NCBI RefSeq assembly: GCF_004122735.1
Contig: NZ_SDIF01000057.1
Location: 1 to 41,476, forward strand
DNA length: 41,476 nt
Direction: 5' to 3'
DNA from: Streptomyces sioyaensis
Lineage (GTDB): Bacteria; Actinomycetota; Actinomycetes; Streptomycetales; Streptomycetaceae
In this document: one piece after another, positions 15,989-24,400 of the stretch
Numbering within the stretch: position 1 is the first letter of the stretch
Layout of the letters: the number at the start of each line of letters is the position of its first letter
Translations under genes and position numbers: made by a program
The notes under the pieces: model-generated
What the model saw: the letters and a program-made list of their open reading frames with translations, nothing else
The model's database searches: none
Told to the model about the DNA's origin: nothing

Positions 15989-16828
15989 ATGAGTGAGGCC
16001 ACGGACCTGGAGACCTACGCGCGGCTGGCCGGCACGGGCCCGTACGGCGTCCGTCCGGGGCATGCGCTCATCACGATGGTGGAGCCGCATGCCGGCCAGG
16101 AGCGCGCCTACAACCGCTGGTACGAGGACGATCACTTCATCGCCGGGGCCATGGCCATGCCGTGGATGTATGCGGGGCGCCGATGGGTGGCGACGCGCGA
16201 CCTCCAGCTCCTCCGGTATCCGGCGGAGTCGGCGGTCGCCCGGCCCGTCACCAGTGGGTGTTATATCTCCACATACTGGGTCACGGAGGGGCGCTATTCC
16301 GAGCACCTGAAGTGGAGCGTGGGAATCAATCAGCGCCTCCATCGCGATGGCCGCGTCCATCACGACCGGACCCATGTCTTTACGGCGTTCCACGGGCACC
16401 TGGCCACGGTGTATCGCGACGGGAGCGACGGCCCGCGTGATTTTCATGCCCTGAATTACCCCTACGACGGTTTGGTCGTGGAGGTTATCGATACCGCCGG
16501 CCCGGTTCAGCGCGCGAAACTTCTGGAGTGGCTGTGTGCGCGGCACCTCGGGGCGCGGCTGTCGGGATCACCCGCGGCCATGGTGCTGGTCTTTCGTCCC
16601 CACCCATTGCCGGTCGACCGAATGTCATACGTCGAGCAGGTGGCCGGGGTGGATACCAGGCTGACGCTTCTCTGGTTCCTGGAACAGGATCCGCGGATGT
16701 GCTGGGACGACCACTTCACGGGGCTCGATTCCCTGGTGGCGGAACACGGTCTCGGCTCCGTCGAATTCGTTGCGCCGTTCATTCCCACGGTTCCGGGAAC
16801 CGATCGCCATGTCGATGAACTCCGCTGA
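15989..16828 (+). CDS. Unknown protein with W-Y-E-D-D-H motif (possible dimeric alpha/beta-barrel)
   Basis: I do not recognise this 279-aa family with certainty. Near residues 41-50 it has NRWYEDDHFIAGAMAMPWMY, reminiscent of EthD-like or other ferredoxin-fold barrels that bind hydrophobic substrates. A second half contains DDHFTGLDSLVAEHGLG near residue 245, hinting at two related domains. No signal peptide or membrane segment is visible. The ATG at 15989 has AGGAGG at 15977-15982. Codon use is less GC-biased in the middle (16250-16500) than in neighbours. The gene is divergent from an SDR across two operator-like palindromes shared with the SDR/LLM block at the left end, so a role in the same degradation pathway is inferred. 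Confidence 0.7.
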   Translation: MSEATDLETYARLAGTGPYGVRPGHALITMVEPHAGQERAYNRWYEDDHFIAGAMAMPWMYAGRRWVATRDLQLLRYPAESAVARPVTSGCYISTYWVTEGRYSEHLKWSVGINQRLHRDGRVHHDRTHVFTAFHGHLATVYRDGSDGPRDFHALNYPYDGLVVEVIDTAGPVQRAKLLEWLCARHLGARLSGSPAAMVLVFRPHPLPVDRMSYVEQVAGVDTRLTLLWFLEQDPRMCWDDHFTGLDSLVAEHGLGSVEFVAPFIPTVPGTDRHVDELR

Positions 16829-16952
16829 CGCGGGGCGCTCCGTTCCCGGGGGGAGCCGGGCGGGAGCCGGGCGGCGGGCGAGGCTGAGCCCCCTCGGCCA
16901 GGACGGCGGACCAGTCGAGAGGGCTCGTATCGCGGTGCGGGTGACGATCGAG

Positions 16953-17162
16953 TCAGGCGCTGCCAAGGCTTCCGCGGTCGATATCCGAAAGCAAGGCGGT
17001 CCACGCCTGTGCCGAGAAGGAGAGGACCGGTCCACGGGGGTCCTTGCTGTCGCGGACTCCGACAACTGAGTCGTCCACGCGGGCGACCTCGACGCAATTT
17101 CCGTCCTTACCCGAGTATGTCGACTTCCGCCACATCAGATCGGTACTGAGATTCCTCGTCAT
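16953..17162 (-). CDS. DUF397 protein
   Basis: The 69-aa product has the DUF397 pattern: WRKSTYSGKDGNCVEVA, then VGVRDSKDPRGPVLSFSAQAWTALL. Such proteins are frequent in Streptomyces and usually accompany an XRE-DUF5753 regulator, which here lies immediately upstream on the same strand. Known pairs influence development and antibiotic production; the biochemical role is unclear. The ATG at 17162 has GGGAG six bases upstream. The leader contains a perfect 7-bp-arm inverted repeat (17189-17208) that may bind the regulator. Confidence 0.92.
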   Translation of the reverse strand: MTRNLSTDLMWRKSTYSGKDGNCVEVARVDDSVVGVRDSKDPRGPVLSFSAQAWTALLSDIDRGSLGSA

Positions 17163-17188
17163 TGTGCACTCCCGTGCGTTCAGGTGGG

Positions 17189-17208
17189 CGAGAAGTGGTG
17201 ACTTCTCG
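17189..17208. promoter_or_regulatory. Inverted repeat in DUF397 leader
   Basis: CGAGAAG and CTTCTCG are perfect complements around TGGTGA. The site ends 27 nt upstream of the DUF397 start, inside its probable promoter, and 123 nt after the XRE stop. It could be an operator for the XRE regulator or, less likely, a weak terminator of that gene. Confidence 0.4.
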
Positions 17209-17330
17209 GGGTGCTGATGACGCTACGCTCCAACATCGCTAACAGGAGGAGCCGCTCACTCGACCGGATGACATATTTCGGAGGGCTCTTCCTTCGGTTG
17301 CGGTGGTGGTGTACTTTCCGGCCCGCCGGA

Positions 17331-18194
17331 TCAGGCGGCGTACTCCTTGGCCACATCTGAGATGAATTTGCGCGTCTCGTCCGCATTCAGTGCTTGGGCC
17401 CGGAGATGCTCGTACATGATCCCGTACTTGTGGACGTCCCCGTGCTTCTCCAAGTAGAGGTCGCTGGTGACGCCTTCCAAATAGACCGTGGTCGAGTCCG
17501 AGGGGTCGTCGAACTCCAGGATGGAGAACGTCCCGGTCATTCCGGGGTGGGACCCCACGGAGTACGGCACCACCTGGAGCGTGACATGGGGGAGCCGGCT
17601 CAACTCGACGAGGCGCTCCAGCTGTTCGCGCATCGTCCGGCGGTCCCCGACGACCCGGCGGGTGGCCGACTCGTCGATCACGGCCCAGAAGCGGAGCGGG
17701 GCCTCGGCGGCATGCAGCCGCTGCTGCCGCTTGAGGCGTACGCCGACGCGGCTGTCGACGTCTTCCGGGGTGGCCTCGGGCCACATTCCGCGGATCACTG
17801 CCTCCGCGTACTCGGGGGTCTGCAGGAGACCGGGCACCAGAAGCGACTCGTAATTCCGCACCGAGAGCGCGTCGGCTTCCAGTCCGATGTAGACGCTGTA
17901 GCTCGGGGAGAGGCTCCCGAATGCGTGCCACCAGCCCTGCTGACGGGATTCCTTCGCCATTTGCATCAGAGATTCGACCATGTGCTGGTCGGCCACCTCG
18001 TAGACCCCGCAGAGATCGCGCACATCTCGCTGGCTGATGCTGCGACGGCCGTTCTCCAGGCGGCTGATCTTCGATTGGGAGACCAGCAGCCGGTCCGCCA
18101 CCTCTTCTGCCGTCATGCCTTTGGCCTCTCGAAGCCTGCGCAGCTCCTGGCCCAATCGGCGTCGCCTGACGGTGGGATTGACATTGGACGCCAC
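17331..18194 (-). CDS. XRE-family regulator with DUF5753 C-terminal domain
   Basis: The 287-aa protein begins with a helix-turn-helix (RRLGQELRRLREAKGMTAEEVADRLLVSQSKISRLENGRR, about residues 12-51). It continues with a DUF5753-type domain: ESLLVPGLLQTPEYAEAVI near 117-135, RQQRLH near 160, FWAVIDESATRR and the LQVVPYSVGSHPGMTGTFSILEF segment. These proteins are Streptomyces DNA-binding regulators that pair with DUF397 partners. The GTG at 18194 has GGAGGTG about nine bases upstream; a longer in-frame reading starts over 1 kb upstream and is rejected. The DUF397 gene follows after 168 nt. A 6-bp-arm inverted repeat 25 nt upstream is a candidate autoregulatory site. Confidence 0.93.
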   Translation of the reverse strand: MASNVNPTVRRRRLGQELRRLREAKGMTAEEVADRLLVSQSKISRLENGRRSISQRDVRDLCGVYEVADQHMVESLMQMAKESRQQGWWHAFGSLSPSYSVYIGLEADALSVRNYESLLVPGLLQTPEYAEAVIRGMWPEATPEDVDSRVGVRLKRQQRLHAAEAPLRFWAVIDESATRRVVGDRRTMREQLERLVELSRLPHVTLQVVPYSVGSHPGMTGTFSILEFDDPSDSTTVYLEGVTSDLYLEKHGDVHKYGIMYEHLRAQALNADETRKFISDVAKEYAA

Positions 18195-18218
18195 GCTAAG
18201 TGCACCTCCGGCTCCGTA

Positions 18219-18239
18219 CTGCTGTTTTCTGTTCAGCAG
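18219..18239. promoter_or_regulatory. Inverted repeat upstream of XRE gene
   Basis: CTGCTG and CAGCAG pair around a nine-base T-rich centre, 25 nt upstream of the XRE start. Its place in the promoter suggests autoregulation. Its sequence differs from the inverted repeat at 17189-17208. Confidence 0.3.
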
Positions 18240-18336
18240 ACTGCCACCAACGGTCCACATCGCGCTGGCAAATGGCTGGACAAGGTGCTCAGGCTGGAAA
18301 TTTGGGGCCGGAACCGATAAAGCGCGGCAGAGCAGA

Positions 18337-18392
18337 AGCGCGGGGTGGCGGGCCGGCCGTCGTCCAAAACGGCCGGCCCGCCACCCCGCGCT
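18337..18392 (-). terminator. 24-bp perfect hairpin downstream of GPP34 gene
   Basis: Arms 18337-18360 and 18369-18392 are exact 24-nt complements around an 8-nt loop (CGTCCAAA). It lies 117 nt beyond the minus-strand GPP34 stop and before the XRE promoter, so a terminator role is likely. There is no U-tract, as is usual in this genus. Confidence 0.7.
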
Positions 18393-18508
18393 GGGTGCTG
18401 CGGCTCCCGAACGGGTCTGTGGGTCGGTGGTGCGGTTGCTCCACCGATGCTCTATCGATGTGGGTGCTTGTAGCGGTGGTGCGGGACGTCGTACGGCGTC
18501 CGCCGGCG

Positions 18509-19273
18509 TCAGCGGGCGCCCACCCGGGCCGCCATCCTGCCGTGGCCGTGCCGCGACTGGCTCGGCGCGCCGGCCGGCTCCGCGGTGGCCCGGGCCGCCG
18601 GTTGCCGTACGGGTCCCGCGGCGGGGGCCTGCGGCCGCCGGGGCTGGGCCCCCACGCCGTTCTGCACATCCATGACGGCGTGTGCGACCAGCCCGCCCAT
18701 CGGGTCGTGGCGGATCAGATCCCGGAGACGGGAGCGCGATGACCGCCCTTCGTTGCCGGGGTACAGATGCTTGCCGAGCCCGACCGCATGGGCCAGCGCG
18801 GCCAGCGCCGCGGTCCGCGGGTCCGGCGGTACGCCGGTGCGGATCGCGTTGTCCAGCCGGGCCCTGATTTCCCGGCTGATGGCCGTCTCCGTCGCCTGGT
18901 AGCGCGTCGTCGGCAGTACCCCGCACATCTGGCCCGCCACGGCATGCACCATGCCGCACCGTTCGAGATGCGTGAGGTAGGTCTGGCGCAGCCCGAGTCG
19001 GGGCCCGCCGATCCAGTGGACCGCGCGCACCGGACTGCCGCGTCGGCGCAGCAGTTCGAGCGCGGAGTCCAGTGTTGGATCTCCTGTCGGCCGTGCCATC
19101 ACCACGGCGATACGATCCCCGTCTGGGGCTATCCGTCCTGCCAGAGCCAGCTCTACTAGCTGGGCCCCGGCCAGGCCGAGGTCGAGCGACTGCGGCTGCG
19201 CTGTGGTTCCCGTCGTCGGGTCCAAAGCGAGCAGCAGAAGCTCCTCCGGAATTGTTCTGCGGCTCCTGCCCAT
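18509..19273 (-). CDS. GPP34 (GOLPH3/VPS74-like) domain protein
   Basis: The 254-aa protein starts MGRSRRTIPEELLLLALDPTTG and continues LDLGLAGAQLVELALAGRIA, the usual opening of GPP34-family proteins. The fold in eukaryotes binds phosphoinositide and Golgi enzymes. In Streptomyces the family is common but its role is poorly known. The domain runs to about residue 205 (DLIRHDPMGGLVAHAVMDVQNGVG), followed by a Pro/Ala/Arg-rich disordered tail. The ATG at 19273 follows GGGGAGG at good spacing. Another ATG four bases upstream is in a different frame. It is divergent from the carboxypeptidase gene and upstream of a 24-bp hairpin. Confidence 0.85.
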   Translation of the reverse strand: MGRSRRTIPEELLLLALDPTTGTTAQPQSLDLGLAGAQLVELALAGRIAPDGDRIAVVMARPTGDPTLDSALELLRRRGSPVRAVHWIGGPRLGLRQTYLTHLERCGMVHAVAGQMCGVLPTTRYQATETAISREIRARLDNAIRTGVPPDPRTAALAALAHAVGLGKHLYPGNEGRSSRSRLRDLIRHDPMGGLVAHAVMDVQNGVGAQPRRPQAPAAGPVRQPAARATAEPAGAPSQSRHGHGRMAARVGAR

Positions 19274-19513
19274 CCATGCCTCCCCGCGTGGATGAATGAC
19301 AGGGTGACCCCTCTCACATTCATCTGTCGAGAGTGCATGGGGGATTCGATAGGGAACCGGTAGGTATGTCGTTCTCGTCTTGCACGTCGGCGACATCTTT
19401 CTGTGGGGTGCGGGGCGTCCTGATACGCGTGGCGGCGGGACGGTGCTGTGCAGACACAGGACACTTGGAAACACTGGGTCAGGCAGGCAGTGCGACAAAT
19501 GAAGGAGACATCG

Positions 19514-22456
19514 GTGGCGGGCGAGTCCCCCGACAAGTCGGACAAGAAGCAGTCGTCGGGGGAGACGGCGCGGAGCGAACGCGATCCGCGCCAGTCCGCC
19601 TTCCGCCGCGAGCCGGACGAGCCGGCGAAGAAGCAGGAAGCGGGGGCGGGGAAGGACGCGCGCCCGCAGGCCGATCCGGAGTCCGCGGACGGGACGAAGT
19701 CCGCGGCGAAGCCCGGGACGAAGCCTTCGGCGAAGCCGAAGGCGAAGGCCGACACGGGTGCGAAGCCCGGGGCGAAGTCGAAGGCCGCGGTGACGTCGGG
19801 TGCCGCGGCCGGGGCGAAGGTCGTGGATCCGTCCGAGGAGGAGGCTGCGGAGCCGTCCGAGGCGTCCGAGGGGGGCAAAGCGTCCGGCAACGCGTCCGAG
19901 GGCGCTGAGGCGTCTCAGCGGGCCGCTGAGGGCGACGGGGGCGAGGGGGGCGGCGACGACCGCCTCCGTGCCGCTGTGGCCGCCTGGGTCGCGTCGACGG
20001 ACGGCGACGGGGCCGAGGGCGGCAGCGACGAGGGCAGTGCGGGCGGCGGCGACGGTGACGCGGCCGCGGACAAGGGTGCTGAGGCAGCCGAGGGTGCCGC
20101 CGCAAAGCCGGAAGCAAAGTCGACGGCTAAGGGTGCCGCCCGGTCGGACGTAAAGGCCGGTGAGAAGGCGGACGGGAAGACGGACGGGAAGGCCGCGGGC
20201 GCGGGGGAGCCCGCGACCACGGCGGACGGGAAGGGCGCGGCGAAGGCCGGAGCCGTCTCGGAGGGCGAGGCCGAGGGCGACGCCGAGCCGGCGTCCGCCT
20301 CGCTGCCGCAGCAGGCCAAGGCCGTCGATCAAGCGACCGCTGTGTTCAAGACCGTCGGGCCGCAGAAGGGCAAGCCCTCGGGTGCGGCAGGCGCTGCGGG
20401 CGAGGGCAAGGGCGACGGCAAGGGTGCGGGCCACGGCGGCGGCGAGAGTGACGCCGACGAGGCGCCGGCCGATGACGCGACCCGAGTGTTTGCTGTGGCG
20501 AAGCTGAAGGGGAAGGGGGCGGAAGCCGAGGCCGTCGACCAGGCGACCACCGCCTTCAAGATCAACCCGCCCGCCAAGGGCAAGGACGGGGCCAAGGGCA
20601 AGCCCGGCAGCGACAGCAAGGCCGACGCCAAGGACAAGGCCGACGCCAAGGAGAAGGCCGAGGTCGACGCCAAGGACAAGGCCGGCAGCGACGGCAAGAC
20701 CGACGCCGCGAAGGACGGCGAGGCCAAGAAGGACGGCGACGCCAAGGCGAAGGGCGCCCCCGAGCGTGACTCGGAGCGGACCAGCCAGTTCGTGGCGCTG
20801 AAGTCGACGGACGACGGTACGGCGGGCAAGTCGCTGGGCAAGACGGCGCCCAGGACTCCGGCCCGTACGCCCGACAAGGCCGCGGACAAGGCGGCGGACA
20901 AGTCCTCGGACAAGGCGGCCGGGAAGTCCGCCGGCGGTGCGGCCGACGACGTGGCCGAGAAGCCGGCGCAGAAGTCGTCCGAGAAGTCGTCGGAGAAGCC
21001 GGCGGCCAAGGCTCCCGGCGCGCTGCCTGCCGCCGAGCCCGCCAAGCCGGCCGCGTCGCCCAAGCAGGCCGGCCGGACGGGTGCGGCGCCGGCCGCCGCG
21101 GAAGCCACCGGCGCCGCGGCTCCTGCCGCGCTGCCCGAGTCGGAGCGGACCAAGCAGGAACCGCTGCCGCCGCTCGACCTCCTGGCGCAGCTCACCAACA
21201 CCCCGCCGCCGCCCGAGACCCCGCTGCGCACGGTCGTCCGCCGCTTCAAGATCTGGACCCCGCTGGCGGTGCTGCTGGCGATCGTCTTCGTGGTCGTCCA
21301 GGCGGTGCGCCCGCTGCCCGCCCCCAAGCTCACCGTCGGTGCGTCGACCGCGTTCACGTTCAAGGGCGGCAAGCTCTCGATGCCGTGGCCCGACCAGGGT
21401 CAGGCCGCCGCCGAGGTCGTCGGCGTCGGCAGCCTGGGCACGTCCGGCCAGGAGAAGCCCGTACCGACCGCGAGCGTCGCCAAGGTGATGACGGCGTACG
21501 TGCTGCTGCGCGACCACCCGCTCAAGAAGGGCCAGAAGGGCGAGACGATCACGGTGGACGCCCAGGGTGAGGCGGACTCGAACAAGGGGGACGAGTCGCG
21601 CGTTCCGCTCAAGAAGGATCAGCAGTTCAACCAGTACCAGATGATGCAGATGCTGATGATCCCGTCGGGCAACAACGTCGCCCGGCAGCTGGCCCGTTGG
21701 GACGCCGGGTCCGAGGCGGCGTTCGTGAAGAAGATGAACGACGCGGCCAAGAAGCTGGGGATGAAGAAGACGCACTACACCGACCCCAGCGGCCTTCTCC
21801 AGTCGACCGTGAGCACCGCCGTCGACCAGCTCAAGCTCGCCGAACAGGTCGTCAAGAACGACGTGTTCCGTGAGGTCGTGCGCACCGAGAACGCCCAGAT
21901 CTCCGGTCTGCCGGACCGGATCTACAACAACAACTCCCTGCTCACGACGATGGCGGGCAAGGTCAGCGGCATCAAGACGGGGTCGAGCACGCCGGCCGGC
22001 GGCACGTTCATGTGGTCCGGCTACCGCACCGTCGGCGGCAAGGACCAGATGCTGCTCGGTGTGACGATGGACCAGCACACCAACAGCCCGGACCCCAACG
22101 CCCAGCTCGGGCTGGTCCTGCGCAACACCGAGAAGGTGATCACGGCGGCCCGTGACGCGCTGGTCTCGGACACCGTGGTGAAGAAGGGTCAGGTCGTCGG
22201 CTACGTGGACGACGGCCTCGGCGGTGAGACGCCGGTCGTGGCGACCAAGGACCTGTCGGCGGTCGGCTGGCCCGGGATGAAGGCGACGTTCTCCATGAGC
22301 GACGGCGGCAAGAGCATCCCGCACGCCGCGAAGGCCGGTACGGAGGTCGGTGAGCTGACGGTCGGCAACGGCGAGAGCACGCAGAAGGTGCCGGTCGCCC
22401 TGCAGAAGGACCTCGTCGAGCCGACCTTCGGGTCGAAGCTGGTCCGCATCGGGTGA
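19514..22456 (+). CDS. D-Ala-D-Ala carboxypeptidase (peptidase S11) with giant disordered N-terminus
   Basis: The 980-aa protein has three parts. Residues 1-579 are low-complexity, rich in Ala, Lys, Asp, Glu and Gly, and predicted cytoplasmic. A single membrane segment (PLAVLLAIVFVVVQAV, about 582-600) follows. The C-terminus is an extracellular penicillin-binding-protein domain with SVAK (S654, K657), SGN (718-720) and KTG (821-823). It would trim the terminal D-Ala from peptidoglycan stem peptides. Typical DacA-type enzymes are about 400 aa. Four Thr-containing motifs, two of them DQATAVFK and DQATTAFK, recur in the cytoplasmic part and could be kinase targets. The GTG at 19514 with AAGGAG six bases upstream is preferred over the in-frame GTG at 19448, which lacks a site. 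A strong hairpin follows the stop. Confidence 0.9.
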   Translation: MAGESPDKSDKKQSSGETARSERDPRQSAFRREPDEPAKKQEAGAGKDARPQADPESADGTKSAAKPGTKPSAKPKAKADTGAKPGAKSKAAVTSGAAAGAKVVDPSEEEAAEPSEASEGGKASGNASEGAEASQRAAEGDGGEGGGDDRLRAAVAAWVASTDGDGAEGGSDEGSAGGGDGDAAADKGAEAAEGAAAKPEAKSTAKGAARSDVKAGEKADGKTDGKAAGAGEPATTADGKGAAKAGAVSEGEAEGDAEPASASLPQQAKAVDQATAVFKTVGPQKGKPSGAAGAAGEGKGDGKGAGHGGGESDADEAPADDATRVFAVAKLKGKGAEAEAVDQATTAFKINPPAKGKDGAKGKPGSDSKADAKDKADAKEKAEVDAKDKAGSDGKTDAAKDGEAKKDGDAKAKGAPERDSERTSQFVALKSTDDGTAGKSLGKTAPRTPARTPDKAADKAADKSSDKAAGKSAGGAADDVAEKPAQKSSEKSSEKPAAKAPGALPAAEPAKPAASPKQAGRTGAAPAAAEATGAAAPAALPESERTKQEPLPPLDLLAQLTNTPPPPETPLRTVVRRFKIWTPLAVLLAIVFVVVQAVRPLPAPKLTVGASTAFTFKGGKLSMPWPDQGQAAAEVVGVGSLGTSGQEKPVPTASVAKVMTAYVLLRDHPLKKGQKGETITVDAQGEADSNKGDESRVPLKKDQQFNQYQMMQMLMIPSGNNVARQLARWDAGSEAAFVKKMNDAAKKLGMKKTHYTDPSGLLQSTVSTAVDQLKLAEQVVKNDVFREVVRTENAQISGLPDRIYNNNSLLTTMAGKVSGIKTGSSTPAGGTFMWSGYRTVGGKDQMLLGVTMDQHTNSPDPNAQLGLVLRNTEKVITAARDALVSDTVVKKGQVVGYVDDGLGGETPVVATKDLSAVGWPGMKATFSMSDGGKSIPHAAKAGTEVGELTVGNGESTQKVPVALQKDLVEPTFGSKLVRIG

Positions 22457-22464
22457 GTGGTGCC

Positions 22465-22495
22465 GGGGGTTCCGGGCGGTCGGCCCGGGGCCCCC
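22465..22495 (+). terminator. Terminator after carboxypeptidase gene
   Basis: A 13-bp stem (22465-22477 with 22483-22495, two G-U pairs) with a 5-nt loop begins eight bases after the stop codon. It is GC-rich without a U-tract. Confidence 0.65.
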
Positions 22496-22701
22496 GCACC
22501 ACCGTCCGGGGCCCGGCTCCCCGTGCCCGCCGGGCCCCCGGACACTCAAGTTCCCCGGCCACCATGCACGTTCCTCTGCTCTTCCTGATGTCTGTCCTTC
22601 CGTCCCGTGCGTGACCGGAGTCCGTCATCGATGTAGCGCAAGCACAGAAGACATACGCGTCCGCCGTAGCGGCCCGCGGTGCGTGGGCGGCACAGGGCGC
22701 G

Positions 22702-24144
22702 GTGGTGCTGATGCCCTCCGGGCTGATGCTGTTCCTCGGCGCCTGGGGGATCCGCCGGCAGGACGCCGTATGGCGGGATGAAGCGGTCACCTATGACATG
22801 GCGCACCGCAGCCTGGCCGATCTGTGGCCCACGCTCCAGCACGTCGATGTCGTCCACGGCCTGTACTACGTGCTGATGCACTGCTGGTTCCTCGTCTACG
22901 ACGCCACCCTCGGCGATGTTCTCGGCGCGGTCATCGGCCTGCGGCTGCCGTCCGTGGCCGCGATGACGGCCGCCGCCGCGGGGGTCGCCCTGCTGGGGCA
23001 GCGTCTGGTCGGGCGGCGGGCGGGGCTGCTCGCGGGCCTCACCTTCGCGCTGGTCCCCGTCGTCCAGCAGTACGCGCAGGAGGGACGCTCGTACGCGACG
23101 GTCTGCGCGCTGATCGTCTGGGCCAGCTATCTGCTGGTCCTGGCCGCCGCCCGCCCGCGCCGCAAGCTGTGGCTCGGCTATACGGCGCTGATGCTGTGCG
23201 CCTGTCTGCTGCACGAGTTCGCCTCGCTGGCGCTGCCCGCGCACGGCGCGGCGGTGGTCCTGGCGCGACTGCCCCGCCGCGTACTGCGCGCCTGGCTGCT
23301 CTCCGCGGCGACCGTCCTCGCCGGTCTGGCCCCGCTCGCGGTCTTCAGCACCCGGCAGTCGGCGCAGATCAGCTGGCTCATGTGGCCGGACCCCGTCCAG
23401 CTGCTGACCTTCGCCGTGCTGGCGGTCCTCGGCATCGCCTGCTCCCGCGTCCGGGTGCGCTCCCGCGGCCCGATCGGCCTGCGCGCCCTCGGCCTCCCCC
23501 TGCTCCTGCTGCCCACCCTCCTGCTGCTGCTCCTGTCCCACGTGGAACCGGCGTACGTGGACCGCTATGTCCTCTACTACGTCGTCGGGTTCGCGCTGCT
23601 GGCGGGCGCCGCACTGGCGCGGCTGCTGCGGCCGGCCGGTGAGCTGGGCCAGACCCGTGGCCGGCGGTTGCGGTGGACGCTGGCGGTGGTGCTGGTCCTG
23701 GCGGTGCTGCTGCCCGTCGACGGTCATCTGCGCAGCCCGGACAGCCGGGTCGACGACGTCACCGCGGTCGCCCACGCGGTCCGTGCGATGTCCGAGCCCG
23801 GCGACGGCCTGCTGTTCACGCCCGCCCGGCGGCGGATCTGGCGCGCGACCCTGCCGCACGAGTTCCGCGGGCTGCACGACCTCGCGCTGGCGAAGAGCCC
23901 GGCGGCCTCGCACACCCTCTACGGCACCGAGCGGTCGGGCGACGCGATCCGCGCGCGGATGCTGGCCGCCCGCCGGATCGTCGTCGCGGGCGACCCGGAC
24001 GGCGCGCCGGCCGACGACAACGACCAGGAGATCGCCAAACGCGCCACGCTGCACGATGCCTTCACGGTCTGCCGCAGCACGGTGGTACGGGGCGCCCGGA
24101 TCACGCTGTACGCGCGGCCGGGGGCGTGCCGTGGGGGCTGGTAG
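22702..24144 (+). CDS. Multi-spanning glycosyltransferase-like membrane protein (GT39/ArnT type)
   Basis: The product of at least 480 aa has roughly nine to eleven hydrophobic segments and the early motif WRDEAVTYDMAHR (about residues 23-35), the acidic loop typical of polyprenyl-phosphate-dependent mannosyl- and aminoarabinosyl-transferases. It probably transfers a lipid-linked sugar to an extracellular acceptor. The soluble C-terminal part (about 350-480) contains EPGDGLLFTPARRRIWR. The start is doubtful. GTG at 22702 has no Shine-Dalgarno site, and the frame stays open upstream to 22615 (VIDVAQAQKTYASAVAARGA) without ATG, GTG, TTG or CTG, so the true N-terminus may be longer or begin at a rare codon. 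The gene follows the carboxypeptidase after 245 nt and a terminator. Confidence 0.75.
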   Translation: MVLMPSGLMLFLGAWGIRRQDAVWRDEAVTYDMAHRSLADLWPTLQHVDVVHGLYYVLMHCWFLVYDATLGDVLGAVIGLRLPSVAAMTAAAAGVALLGQRLVGRRAGLLAGLTFALVPVVQQYAQEGRSYATVCALIVWASYLLVLAAARPRRKLWLGYTALMLCACLLHEFASLALPAHGAAVVLARLPRRVLRAWLLSAATVLAGLAPLAVFSTRQSAQISWLMWPDPVQLLTFAVLAVLGIACSRVRVRSRGPIGLRALGLPLLLLPTLLLLLLSHVEPAYVDRYVLYYVVGFALLAGAALARLLRPAGELGQTRGRRLRWTLAVVLVLAVLLPVDGHLRSPDSRVDDVTAVAHAVRAMSEPGDGLLFTPARRRIWRATLPHEFRGLHDLALAKSPAASHTLYGTERSGDAIRARMLAARRIVVAGDPDGAPADDNDQEIAKRATLHDAFTVCRSTVVRGARITLYARPGACRGGW

Positions 24145-24388
24145 CGGAGCCGGGCGGGGGCTGGTCGTGGCGGTGCGGGGGCGGGGCGCGGCGTCCGGTG
24201 CGCGGGCCGGGCGGATCGGGGCCCGGGGCGCCGGTGAGCCCGTGCCGCGGAGGCGGTCCGGGAGCGGGGCGCGGCCGGCGGTGTGAGCGCGGCGCGGTCG
24301 GCCTCGCGGGTGCGGCGCTGTACGCCGGAGTGGTCATCACTCCGTTGTCCGCCGCGAGTCTTCGATGCCTACCTGAGGGAGTCCGGCC

Positions 24389-24394
24389 TACGGT
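24389..24394 (+). promoter_or_regulatory. Candidate -10 element for leaderless PEP mutase-family gene
   Basis: TACGGT fits TANNNT and lies six bases before the ATG at 24401, the same geometry as fbiC and recQ. No Shine-Dalgarno site precedes this ATG, which supports leaderless transcription starting at the A of ATG. A -35 element is not obvious. Confidence 0.35.
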
Positions 24395-24400
24395 GCCCGT

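Larger units (their letters stand above)
18195..18508. other. Intergenic region between XRE and GPP34 genes
   Basis: The stretch holds the XRE ribosome-binding site, an inverted repeat at 18219-18239 and a very stable hairpin at 18337-18392. I see no gene in it. Confidence 0.6.

Noticed and set aside
17331..19277. A long in-frame extension of the XRE gene to 19277
   Set aside because: The extension is antisense-like Pro/Arg-rich sequence. The GTG at 18194 has a good ribosome-binding site and begins right before the conserved helix-turn-helix.
18509..22549. A 1346-codon open frame on the minus strand opposite the carboxypeptidase gene
   Set aside because: Only the 3' part (from 19273) matches a protein family (GPP34). 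The rest is Arg/Gly/Leu-rich antisense of a low-complexity GC-rich gene.
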